This document shows, one piece after another, positions 1 to 6,437 of a stretch of 6,437 nucleotides of DNA (positions are counted from its first letter, which is position 1; each line of letters opens with the position of its first letter). A model generated the notes under the pieces. That model worked only from the letters and a program-made list of their open reading frames with translations. It searched no databases and was not told the origin of the DNA. The position numbers and the translations under genes are program-made. Origin of the DNA: Desulfuromonadales bacterium (lineage in GTDB: Bacteria > Desulfobacterota > Desulfuromonadia > Desulfuromonadales > UBA2294); the NCBI GenBank assembly GCA_014859615.1, contig JACUTX010000152.1, forward strand, positions 1-6,437. The letters are read 5' to 3'.

Positions 1-2
1 CA

Positions 3-1019
3 GAGCAGGATATCAACCCGCTGACAGAATATGTCGGGCATGTGGAGGCGATTCAGACTGTCGATCTGCAGGCGCGAATCAGCGGTTTCCTGGAAAAGAT
101 CTACTTCAAGGAGGGGAGTGACGTTTCGGCCGGATCCCGGCTTTATCTGATTGAGCCGGCACCCTATCAGACAAAGGTCGCAATCAATGCCGCCCGCGTC
201 GCCAAAGGGGAATCAGCGATGAAGGCGGCCCGTCAGCATCTGGAGCGGATTCAGGCCGTGCGGTCCGGCGGGATACCGATGACCGATATCGAAGCGGCTC
301 AGGCGGCCGCAGAACAGGCGCAGGCCGAGCTGCAGGAGGCGAGGGCGATGCTCGATCTGTCGAAAATCGATCTGGCCTATACCCAAATTTCAGCCCCGAT
401 CACCGGTCGTATCGGCGCCACTTCTCTGAGCGTCGGGAACATGTGCGGCCCGGCATCAGGGGCTCTGGCACGCATTGTTCAGCTCGATCCGGTCCGTGTG
501 CTTTTTTCGATCAGCGAAAATGATCTCGGTGCCATCAAGGCGGCGCAGATTGATGCAACCAACAAGAAGAGTGCCGGCTTGATGCGACCGCGGCTGAGAA
601 TGGCGGATGGAACAGAGCTGGAAAATTTCGGGGAGATCGACTTTGTCGATAATCAGGTCGACCCGACCACCGGCACGATCGCCGTGCGCGCCCTGTTTGA
701 TAATCCGCAGAAGTTGCTCCTGCCGGGACAGTATGTTCAGGTACGGGTCAGTCAAATGGAGACGAAAACTCTGCCGGTCGTACCGCAGTCTGCCATTCTG
801 GAAGACCGCGACGGCCGTTACCTGCTGCTGGTTGATGAGCAGAGTCAGGTGGTACAGCGACGTGTCACAACCGGGGCTGTTGTCGGTTCATTCTGGGCGA
901 TTGAAACCGGTCTGTCTGCCGGAGAGCGGGTCATTGTTCAGGGGGTGCAAAAGGTTCGTCCGGGTGAGACGGTTCAGACCCTCACTGCCGATGCAGCAGG
1001 GGGTAGCTCAAAGCCATGA
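3..1019 (+). CDS. RND efflux periplasmic adaptor (membrane fusion protein, AcrA/MexA type), 5'-truncated by window edge
   Basis: This is the periplasmic adaptor that links an RND pump to an outer-membrane channel. The open frame runs from the first complete codon at position 3 without an upstream stop, so the N-terminus (signal peptide, possible lipobox) lies outside the window. A GTG at 42 is internal: the preceding residues NPLTEYVGHVEAIQ already match the family. 338 residues are visible of a family usually about 370-400. Counting from position 3, domains in order are: first half of the lipoyl domain (about 14-55, with VDLQARISGFLEKIYFKEGS), an alpha-helical hairpin rich in Ala, Gln and Glu (about 56-125), the second lipoyl half (about 126-150, AYTQISAPITGRIG), a beta-barrel (about 155-250, DPVRVLFSISENDL) and the membrane-proximal domain to the end (GLSAGERVIVQGVQKVRPGE). 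Its stop overlaps the permease start by 4 bases. A cysteine at residue 148 (NMCGP) is unusual in this glycine-rich turn. The family assignment is firm; the substrate is unknown. Confidence 0.95.
   Translation, partial: EQDINPLTEYVGHVEAIQTVDLQARISGFLEKIYFKEGSDVSAGSRLYLIEPAPYQTKVAINAARVAKGESAMKAARQHLERIQAVRSGGIPMTDIEAAQAAAEQAQAELQEARAMLDLSKIDLAYTQISAPITGRIGATSLSVGNMCGPASGALARIVQLDPVRVLFSISENDLGAIKAAQIDATNKKSAGLMRPRLRMADGTELENFGEIDFVDNQVDPTTGTIAVRALFDNPQKLLLPGQYVQVRVSQMETKTLPVVPQSAILEDRDGRYLLLVDEQSQVVQRRVTTGAVVGSFWAIETGLSAGERVIVQGVQKVRPGETVQTLTADAAGGSSKP
998..1003 (+). promoter_or_regulatory. Weak, distant Shine-Dalgarno for the RND permease
   Basis: AGGGGG lies 12 bases before the ATG at 1016, further away than ideal. 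Together with the ATGA stop/start overlap at 1016-1019, this suggests the permease is translated mainly by ribosomes finishing the adaptor gene. The coupling is inferred from the arrangement. Confidence 0.4.
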
Positions 1020-4000
1020 TCTCGAAAATTTTTATCGATCGGCCACGCCTGGCCGTGGTCCTCTCTATCCTTATTACCCTGGCCGGGTTGATTGCCATGC
1101 TGAATATCCCGGTCGCCCAATATCCGAAGATCACTCCGCCGGAGATCCGTGTCTCTGCCACCTATCCGGGCGCCAACGCCGAAGTGCTGGCAAACAGCGT
1201 CGCAACGACAATTGAGGCCGAGGTGAACGGTGTGGAGAATATGCTCTACATGTCTTCCTCATCGTCGAACAGCGGCCAGTACAGCCTGAGCGTCACCTTT
1301 GAGGTCGGGACCGACACCGATATCGCCCAGGTCAATCTGCAGAACCGGGTGCAGGCGGCCATCGCCAAGCTGCCACAGGAAGTCGTCGCGCAGGGAATCA
1401 CGGTCCGCAAAGGGTCGGCGGATATGCTCGGGGCGATCAGCTTCTTCTCACCGGACGGGACGCGGGACAAGCTGTTCCTGAGCAACTACGTCAGCGGTAC
1501 GATTAAGGATGCCGTCGTGCGTCTGGATGGGGTCAGTGACATCAATATTTTCGGTGAACTCGAATACAGCATGCGGATCTGGATGGATCCGGCCCGCATG
1601 ACGGCATTAGGCTTGACGGCAGACGATCTGATCGCCGCCATTCGCCAGCAGAATATTCAGGCCGCCGTCGGTTCTATCGGTTCAGAACCGGTGCAGACCG
1701 GGCAACAGTTGCAATATACGCTGACGGCCAAAGGGCGGTTGCGAAATATTGATGAGTTCAAAGAGATCATCATTCGCTCCAATGCTCAAGGTGGGATGGT
1801 ACGAATCAAAGATATTGCCCGGGTCGAGCTCGGTGCCAAATCGTACAGCACCCGATCGATTCTTAACGGCGGCCCCGCAGTGACATTGGCCGTTTACGGT
1901 TCCCCCAGCGCCAATGCCCTGGCAACCATGCAAAAGGTTAAAGCCGAACTGGAGCTGTTGGCAAAGAGTCAACCGACCGGTGTGCAGTACCAGCCAATTT
2001 ACGATTCGACCCGCTATATCGCCGCGGCAATCGATGAAATGATCTGGACCTTGTTTCTGACCTTTCTGCTGGTGGTCGCGGTGACCTTCGTTTTTCTGCA
2101 GGACTGGCGCTCTACCCTGGTCCCGACGGTGACCATCCCGGTCTCTTTGATCGGAACCTTTGCGGTATTGCTCGCCTTGGGGTACAACGCCAACACCATC
2201 TCTCTGTTTGCCCTGATCATGTCGATCGGACTGGTGGTGGACGATGCGATCGTGGTGGTCGAAAACGTCTATCGGGTCATGCACGATGAAGGGTTGAGTC
2301 CGAAGGAAGCGGCGCTCAAAGCGATGGGGCAGGTTACCGGCCCGATTATCGCCACCACCCTGGTGCTGCTCGCCGTCTTTGTTCCGGTCGCCTTTCTCCC
2401 CGGCATTACCGGCCAGCTCTACAAACAGTTTGCTGTCACCATCTGTACCGCAGTGGTTATTTCGGCCTTCTGCGCCCTGACCTTAAGTCCGGCGCTCTGC
2501 GCGGTTATACTGAAAAAACCGCAGCCGGTCAGTTTTTTACCGCTGGTCTGGTTCAATAAGGCGCTGGCAAAATCGCGGATCGGTTACGTGACCGGTTCTT
2601 CCTGGTTAATCCGCTGGAAACCGCTGGCGCTGCTGGCGCTGCTGCTGATTTTCGGCGCCAGTTATCTCCTCTTTTTGAATCGGCCGACCAGCTTTTTGCC
2701 GCAGGAAGATCAGGGGCTGATCTATCTGAATGTCCAGTTGCCGGAAGCGGCGGCCATGAGCCGTACCGACCAGGTGTTGACTCAGGTGACCTGGGAACTG
2801 CGCGAAATCGAAGGGATAGAGAGTGTCCTTGGCGTCAGCGGCTTCAGCCTGCTCAGTGGTCGGGGGGATAATGTCGGCTTTGGTCTGGTGATTCTCGCCC
2901 CCTGGGATGAACGCCACGGCAGCGCCCTGCATGTCGGTGCGGTTTTGAAGCAGGCTCAGCAAAGGCTGGCGGCGATTTCATCGGCAAATATTCTCGCCTT
3001 CACCCCGCCTCCTATCCGTGGTCTCGGGCGAACCGGTGGCTTTGATTTTCAGTTGCAGTCGCTGACGGAAAAAACCCCCCAGCAGTTTGTCGCCGCTGCC
3101 CAGGCGCTGGTGGTCGCCGCAAATCAGGACCCGGCATTGAATCGTGTCTTCAGCACCTACACAGCCAATACGCCGCAGTTGGCGCTTGAGATAGACAGAA
3201 ACCGCGCCGAAACCCTCAAGGTGGCGGTGAGTGAAATATTTTCGACCTTGCAGGCCCAGCTCGGAGGGCGTTACGTCAACGACTTCAATCTGGCCAATCG
3301 CGGTTACCAGGTGAAGGTTCAGGCGGATATCGCTCATCGTGATTCGGTAGATGATATCCGCCAGCTCTATGTTCGGAGCCGGACAGGGAAGATGGTGCCG
3401 ATGACCAGCCTGGTGACCCTGTCGACAGAGCTCGGTCCACAGACCGTCCACCGATACAATCAGCTGAGCAGCATCAAACTGAACGGCGGCGCTGCTGCGG
3501 GGTACAGCTCTGGCGAAGCGATGGCGGCAATGGAGCGGATCGCGACCCAGACCCTCCCTGAAGGGTTCAGTTTCGATTGGTCCGGCATGTCGTACCAGGA
3601 GCGCAAAAGCAGCGGTCAGGTGGTGATTCTGTTTGCGCTGGCGCTTCTCTTTGCCTACCTGTTTCTGGTTGCGCAGTATGAAAGCTGGAACATCCCGCTG
3701 GCGATCATCATCTCGGTGCCGGTCGCAACCCTCGGAGCGCTGGTCGGTCTCTGGCTGACCGGCGGAAGTCTCAGCATTTACGCCCAGATCGGGCTGGTTC
3801 TGCTGGTCGGCCTGGCGAGTAAAAACGCAATTCTGATTGTTGAATTTGCCCAGTCACGCCGCGAGGAGGGGCTCTCGATCGCCGAAGCGGCGGTGGATGG
3901 CGGACGTATCCGTTTTCGCCCGGTATTAATGACCTCTTTTACCTTCATATTTGGCCTTCTCCCGATGGTAATCGCAAGCGGTGCCGGTGCCGGAAGCCGG

Positions 4001-4150
4001 CAGGCGATCGGTATTACCGTTTTCAGCGGCATGCTGAGCACAACCCTGTTCGGAATTTTTCTGATTCCGGTTCTCTATTATCTGTTTCAATCAGCGCGTG
4101 AAAAAGGGAGCGCGTGGCGTGCTCGCAAACGGACTGGAGGTGCCGCATGA
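1016..4150 (+). CDS. RND multidrug efflux permease, AcrB/HAE-1 family, inner membrane
   Basis: This is a proton-driven trimeric inner-membrane pump that moves substrates from the periplasm or outer membrane leaflet into an outer-membrane channel. It is complete at 1044 residues (AcrB has 1049) and opens with the classic MISKIFIDRP. Layout: TM1 about 10-30; first periplasmic porter loop about 35-340 (PVAQYP near the start, SMRIW near 185); TM2-TM6 about 342-500; TM7 about 536-555; second periplasmic loop about 560-865; TM8-TM12 about 868-1030. The proton-relay residues are present: Asp409-Asp410 in TM4 (GLVVDDAIVVVENV) and Lys936 in TM10 (LASKNAILIVEF). By hand alignment to AcrB, Phe179 and Phe610 match pocket residues Phe178 and Phe615, while Phe136, Phe610 and Phe617 of AcrB correspond to Met137, Leu605 and Leu612 here. 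The start is fixed by homology and by the ATGA overlap with the adaptor gene. The asparagine- and serine-rich channel features fit drug-type rather than metal-type (CusA/CzcA) RND pumps. The exact substrate cannot be inferred. Confidence 0.97.
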   Translation: MISKIFIDRPRLAVVLSILITLAGLIAMLNIPVAQYPKITPPEIRVSATYPGANAEVLANSVATTIEAEVNGVENMLYMSSSSSNSGQYSLSVTFEVGTDTDIAQVNLQNRVQAAIAKLPQEVVAQGITVRKGSADMLGAISFFSPDGTRDKLFLSNYVSGTIKDAVVRLDGVSDINIFGELEYSMRIWMDPARMTALGLTADDLIAAIRQQNIQAAVGSIGSEPVQTGQQLQYTLTAKGRLRNIDEFKEIIIRSNAQGGMVRIKDIARVELGAKSYSTRSILNGGPAVTLAVYGSPSANALATMQKVKAELELLAKSQPTGVQYQPIYDSTRYIAAAIDEMIWTLFLTFLLVVAVTFVFLQDWRSTLVPTVTIPVSLIGTFAVLLALGYNANTISLFALIMSIGLVVDDAIVVVENVYRVMHDEGLSPKEAALKAMGQVTGPIIATTLVLLAVFVPVAFLPGITGQLYKQFAVTICTAVVISAFCALTLSPALCAVILKKPQPVSFLPLVWFNKALAKSRIGYVTGSSWLIRWKPLALLALLLIFGASYLLFLNRPTSFLPQEDQGLIYLNVQLPEAAAMSRTDQVLTQVTWELREIEGIESVLGVSGFSLLSGRGDNVGFGLVILAPWDERHGSALHVGAVLKQAQQRLAAISSANILAFTPPPIRGLGRTGGFDFQLQSLTEKTPQQFVAAAQALVVAANQDPALNRVFSTYTANTPQLALEIDRNRAETLKVAVSEIFSTLQAQLGGRYVNDFNLANRGYQVKVQADIAHRDSVDDIRQLYVRSRTGKMVPMTSLVTLSTELGPQTVHRYNQLSSIKLNGGAAAGYSSGEAMAAMERIATQTLPEGFSFDWSGMSYQERKSSGQVVILFALALLFAYLFLVAQYESWNIPLAIIISVPVATLGALVGLWLTGGSLSIYAQIGLVLLVGLASKNAILIVEFAQSRREEGLSIAEAAVDGGRIRFRPVLMTSFTFIFGLLPMVIASGAGAGSRQAIGITVFSGMLSTTLFGIFLIPVLYYLFQSAREKGSAWRARKRTGGAA
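4136..4140 (+). promoter_or_regulatory. Shine-Dalgarno that fixes the start of the outer-membrane channel gene
   Basis: GGAGG sits 6 bases before the ATG at 4147, inside the last codons of the permease gene. It supports ATG 4147 over the in-frame GTG at 4114, which would add 11 polar residues (with two cysteines) ahead of the signal peptide and has no comparable site at that spacing. Confidence 0.75.
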
Positions 4151-5610
4151 TCAGGGGCGTTTTGCTAAATCAGCAAAAAAGAAAGATGCTTTGTCTGTGC
4201 GCAGCAACTCTGTTCCTGCTCGGTGGCTGCATGACGGTCGGTCCCGATTATATTCCGGTGACGCCGCAGAGTCCCGACACCTGGCAGACAAAGCTGCAAG
4301 AGGGGCTAACAGAAGAGAGTATTTCCGCTGATCTTGTCAACTGGTGGCAGCTTTTACAGGATCCGCACCTCTGCGCTCTGGAGGAGCGTGCGGTTGCCGG
4401 AAATCTCGATCTGCAAGCGGCGCAGGCCAGAATCCGCGAAGCGCGCGCGCTGCGCGGCATCAGCAGCGCCGAATATTTTCCAACACTCGATAGTCGGGCC
4501 ACAGCTGCAAAATCTCACAGCAGCGCTGACAGCAGCACGGGGTTGACCCGTGAGCTCTACTCTGCCCAATTCGATGCACGTTGGGAACTCGATATTTTTG
4601 GCGGCGTCAGACGCTCGGTCGAGGCGGCGCAGGCAACTCTCGAAGCGACAGAAGCCGCGCTGTACGATCTGCAGGTCACTCTGCTGGCAGAAGTTGCACT
4701 CAATTATGTCGATCTGCGAACCTATCAGGCGCGACTCGAAGTGAGTCGCGAAAACATTGTGGCATTGCAAGAGCTTTATGCGCTGAACATTTCGCGCTTT
4801 CAGGCCGGAATGATCGATGAGCTTGCGGTGCAGGAGTCGTTACAACTTCTGGAGAGCCATCGCGCTCTGGTTCCGACTCTCGAATCAGGCTTGAATGCAG
4901 CCAAAAACCGTCTCGCCCTGTTGCTCGGGTCACATCCCGGAAGTCTGCATGCTGAGTTGGCGGCAAAGCTGCCACTGCCGAGTCTGCCGATCAGCGTCGC
5001 TGTCGGGATTCCGGCCGACACCTTACGCCGGCGACCGGACATTCGCCGCGCCGAAAGAAATCTTGCAGCGCAGACAGCTCAAATCGGCGCCGCCACGGCA
5101 GATCTTTATCCACGATTTTACCTGTTCGGCACAATAGGCCTCGAATCTTTAACCGCCGGGGATCTGTTTCGGGGGGCGAGCAAAACCTGGGGGTTTGGCC
5201 CCGGCGTCAGCTGGAATCTGTTTGATGCCGGGGCGATTCGGCGTAATATTGCGGTGCAGAATGCCCGACAGGAACAGCTGTTGCTCCGGTATGAGCAGAC
5301 AGTCCTGTACGCGCTGGAAGAGGTAGAGAATGCGTTGATTGCCTATGCCAAAGAACAGCTGCGGCGGGAGCATATTGCAAAGGCGACGCTGGCTGCAACA
5401 CGGGCAGAAGAGTTGGCCCGTGATCAGTACCAGGCCGGACTGATCAATTTCTATAATGTGCTCGATGCACAGCGCTCGCTTCTGACCCTGCGGGACGAAC
5501 AGGCGCGCAGCGATGGCGTTGTTTTCGCCAATCTGGTCAGAATTTATAAAGCTCTGGGAGGTGGTTGGGCGCCGATCCCCACGTCAACTAAAGGGGATAT
5601 CCCTCTTTGA
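4147..5610 (+). CDS. Outer-membrane efflux lipoprotein, NodT/OprM (TolC-like) family
   Basis: This is the outer-membrane exit channel of the tripartite pump, expected to trimerise into a beta-barrel plus periplasmic alpha-tunnel. It has 487 residues from ATG 4147, typical of the family (about 460-500). The N-terminus has basic residues (Lys11, Arg12, Lys13), a hydrophobic core and a lipobox LGGC with the lipidated Cys at residue 28, followed by the family signature TVGPDY. Met at +2 is not an inner-membrane retention signal, which agrees with outer-membrane sorting. Two OEP repeats follow, with hallmark motifs: WWQLLQDP (about 64-71), WELDIFGG (146-153), GIPADTLRRRPDIRRAERN (from 287), TADLYPRFYLFGTIGLES, SWNLFDAGAIR, ALEEVENALIAY and YQAGLINFYNVLDAQRSLL near the end. 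The gene overlaps the permease stop by ATGA at 4147-4150 and ends 3 bases before a strong terminator, so it is the last gene of the operon. An alternative start at Met14 would drop the basic residues and is less likely. Confidence 0.95.
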   Translation: MIRGVLLNQQKRKMLCLCAATLFLLGGCMTVGPDYIPVTPQSPDTWQTKLQEGLTEESISADLVNWWQLLQDPHLCALEERAVAGNLDLQAAQARIREARALRGISSAEYFPTLDSRATAAKSHSSADSSTGLTRELYSAQFDARWELDIFGGVRRSVEAAQATLEATEAALYDLQVTLLAEVALNYVDLRTYQARLEVSRENIVALQELYALNISRFQAGMIDELAVQESLQLLESHRALVPTLESGLNAAKNRLALLLGSHPGSLHAELAAKLPLPSLPISVAVGIPADTLRRRPDIRRAERNLAAQTAQIGAATADLYPRFYLFGTIGLESLTAGDLFRGASKTWGFGPGVSWNLFDAGAIRRNIAVQNARQEQLLLRYEQTVLYALEEVENALIAYAKEQLRREHIAKATLAATRAEELARDQYQAGLINFYNVLDAQRSLLTLRDEQARSDGVVFANLVRIYKALGGGWAPIPTSTKGDIPL

Positions 5611-5666
5611 ACAGCCCGCCGGTTTCGGCGGGCCCGGTTTTTTTTGTTGCGGCGTACCCGCAGAGT
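5611..5666. other. Convergent intergenic gap
   Basis: These 56 bases separate the stop of the outer-membrane channel gene (+) from the stop of the binding-protein gene (-). They hold the + strand terminator and a T-run. For the - strand transcript I see only a weak 4-bp GCGG/CCGC hairpin near 5650-5661 with no T-run after it, so no convincing terminator for that gene is present here. Confidence 0.7.
5614..5645 (+). terminator. Intrinsic terminator of the efflux operon
   Basis: There is a perfect 8-bp G+C-rich stem (5614-5621 paired with 5626-5633, GCCCGCCG/CGGCGGGC) with a GTTT loop. CCGG at 5634-5637 follows, then eight T residues at 5638-5645. The four bases between stem and T-run are slightly long; the stem may shift using the CCGG, but the overall signal is strong. 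It begins 3 bases after the channel gene stop. On the - strand the same hairpin is not followed by a T-run, so it looks one-directional. Confidence 0.88.
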
Positions 5667-6437
5667 TTAGCGCTGATCCTCCTTAACATATGGGATAAAA
5701 TTGGTCGCCACGATCGACTGTCCTTCCTTCGACTGGCTGAAAGCGATGAAATCTGCGGCCAGTGCACTTCGCGTGACCGGGAAGGTCAGATAGTAGGTTG
5801 CGGCCAGCTTGTACTGACCATTAAGGATGTTGGCCTGTGTCGGGTTGACACCGTCAACATTGACCTTCTTGATCCGGTCGCCAAACACGGAGTTGTGCGA
5901 GACAAATGAGATGCCGCCCGGCGTTGCGTAGACGAACTGGCCGAGCTTGACCGGATCATCAACCTTGGTCCCGTTCGGATCGAGCTGACCGTCGTTGCCG
6001 ACGGTAAACTCTTTAAATAAAAGAACAATTCCACTCTCTACCGAATCGGACAGATAGCCGACCCTGACCGGCACATCGTTGCCGCCGATCTCTTTCCAGT
6101 TTTTGATCTCCCCCTTGAAGACGCGCGTCAGATCGGTAACGGAGAGGTTGTCGACACCGTTCACATAATTGGAAATAACAACAATCGGATCCTTGCCGAT
6201 CGGAACACTTTCCCAACTCTTGACCACCGCTCTGTCGAGCTTCGATTTCTTCGCCAGGTCGGTGATCGGCTTGCAGGTATAGGCAAAATCAATCTGATCC
6301 TCATGCAACATGGTGAGCGCCTTCAAATTGCCAATTCGGGCAAGCTGGACGGTATTGCCGGTCTTGGCCGTATAGGCCGCCGAAAGGTCACGAAGCATAA
6401 AATGCTCGGTCTTGCACCCTGCTGCCGTCAGCTCTTT
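5667..6437 (-). CDS. PstS-like periplasmic substrate-binding protein (PBP-like type 2), ligand uncertain, 5'-truncated by window edge
   Basis: This is a solute-binding protein of the PstS-like class, presumably periplasmic. 256 residues are visible, entering at 6437 with KELTAAGCKTEHF, which is the first beta-strand and loop of the mature domain. The signal peptide is therefore outside the window, and the ATG at 6396-6398 is internal. Family signs: FKGEIKNWKEIGG (visible residues 107-119), where phosphate-binding relatives have FxGxIxxW; TPGGISFVSHNSVFG; VDGVNPTQANILNGQY; and the C-terminal FIAFSQSKEGQSI helix. The loops that normally hold oxyanions differ. Loop 1 reads GCKTEH (Cys8) rather than Gly-Ser/Thr-rich. 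Loop 2 reads RIGNLKA. The loop after IDFAY has TCKP (Cys55) where Ser-Ser-Arg is common. The loop at about 127-136 (YLSDSVESG) lacks the usual GSGTR. Phosphate is thus a doubtful ligand. No Pst transporter genes are visible. The gene converges on the efflux operon and is probably unrelated to it. Confidence 0.85.
   Translation of the reverse strand, partial: KELTAAGCKTEHFMLRDLSAAYTAKTGNTVQLARIGNLKALTMLHEDQIDFAYTCKPITDLAKKSKLDRAVVKSWESVPIGKDPIVVISNYVNGVDNLSVTDLTRVFKGEIKNWKEIGGNDVPVRVGYLSDSVESGIVLLFKEFTVGNDGQLDPNGTKVDDPVKLGQFVYATPGGISFVSHNSVFGDRIKKVNVDGVNPTQANILNGQYKLAATYYLTFPVTRSALAADFIAFSQSKEGQSIVATNFIPYVKEDQR

Noticed and set aside
1041..1060. Hairpin (GGCCACG/CGTGGTC, one G-U pair) about 25 bases after the permease start
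   Set aside because: It lies in conserved coding sequence (DRPRLAVV region) and is short; it is probably a by-product of codon use, with no sign of a regulatory role.
607..1215. 202-codon open frame on the + strand across the adaptor/permease junction
   Set aside because: It is an out-of-frame shadow rich in Arg, Ser and Cys, with no family resemblance, lying over two well-supported genes.
1682..2284. 200-codon open frame on the - strand inside the permease
   Set aside because: It is rich in His, Gln, Arg and Asp as expected for antisense of a membrane protein gene; no domain or signal is recognisable. The same applies to the - strand frames at 2606-2962 and 2978-3451.
2621..2647. Short tandem CTGGCGCTG repeat
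   Set aside because: It encodes the Leu/Ala-rich TM7 helix of the permease; this is ordinary low complexity in a membrane segment.
3069..3080. A6C6 homopolymer run in the permease gene as a possible slippage or frameshift site
   Set aside because: The frame is intact on both sides and the protein continues at family length, so there is no evidence of frameshifting or phase variation.
4114..4146. In-frame GTG upstream of the channel gene, giving an 11-residue longer protein
   Set aside because: It lacks a well-placed ribosome site, adds polar residues before the signal peptide, and ATG 4147 has GGAGG at 6 bases plus the ATGA overlap.
5607..5909. 100-codon + strand frame starting with TTG at the end of the channel gene
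   Set aside because: It runs through the terminator hairpin and then antisense to the binding-protein gene; it has no ribosome site and no recognisable domain.

Overview
The window holds most of a tripartite drug/solvent-type efflux operon on the + strand, followed by the 3' part of a convergent gene for a periplasmic substrate-binding protein on the - strand. The organism is clearly Gram-negative: the operon encodes a periplasmic adaptor, an inner-membrane RND pump and an outer-membrane lipoprotein channel. Moderately high G+C, compact coding and the style of the proteins are compatible with a deltaproteobacterium of the Desulfuromonas/Geobacter type. That placement is an impression, not something the sequence proves.

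Layout: 3-1019 (+) membrane fusion protein, cut at its N-terminus by the window edge; 1016-4150 (+) RND permease of the AcrB/HAE-1 kind, complete; 4147-5610 (+) NodT/OprM-type outer-membrane efflux lipoprotein, complete; 5614-5645 a strong intrinsic terminator closing the operon; 5667-6437 (-) PstS-like substrate-binding protein, cut at its N-terminus by the other window edge. Both junctions in the efflux operon are 4-base ATGA overlaps, so the three proteins are probably translationally coupled. There is no gene-free stretch over 300 bases; the only intergenic space is 5611-5666. The operon promoter and any local regulator would lie upstream of the window.

Together the three efflux proteins would form one continuous proton-driven conduit from inner membrane and periplasm to the outside. 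The permease keeps the proton-relay residues (Asp409, Asp410, Lys936) but has an altered aromatic drug pocket, so its substrate cannot be read from AcrB. The convergent binding protein has the PstS-like fold signature, but its expected Ser/Thr/Gly anion-binding loops are replaced, with cysteines in two of them. This is the most unusual feature of the window. I found no mobile element, CRISPR array, RNA gene or clearly novel multi-gene system.
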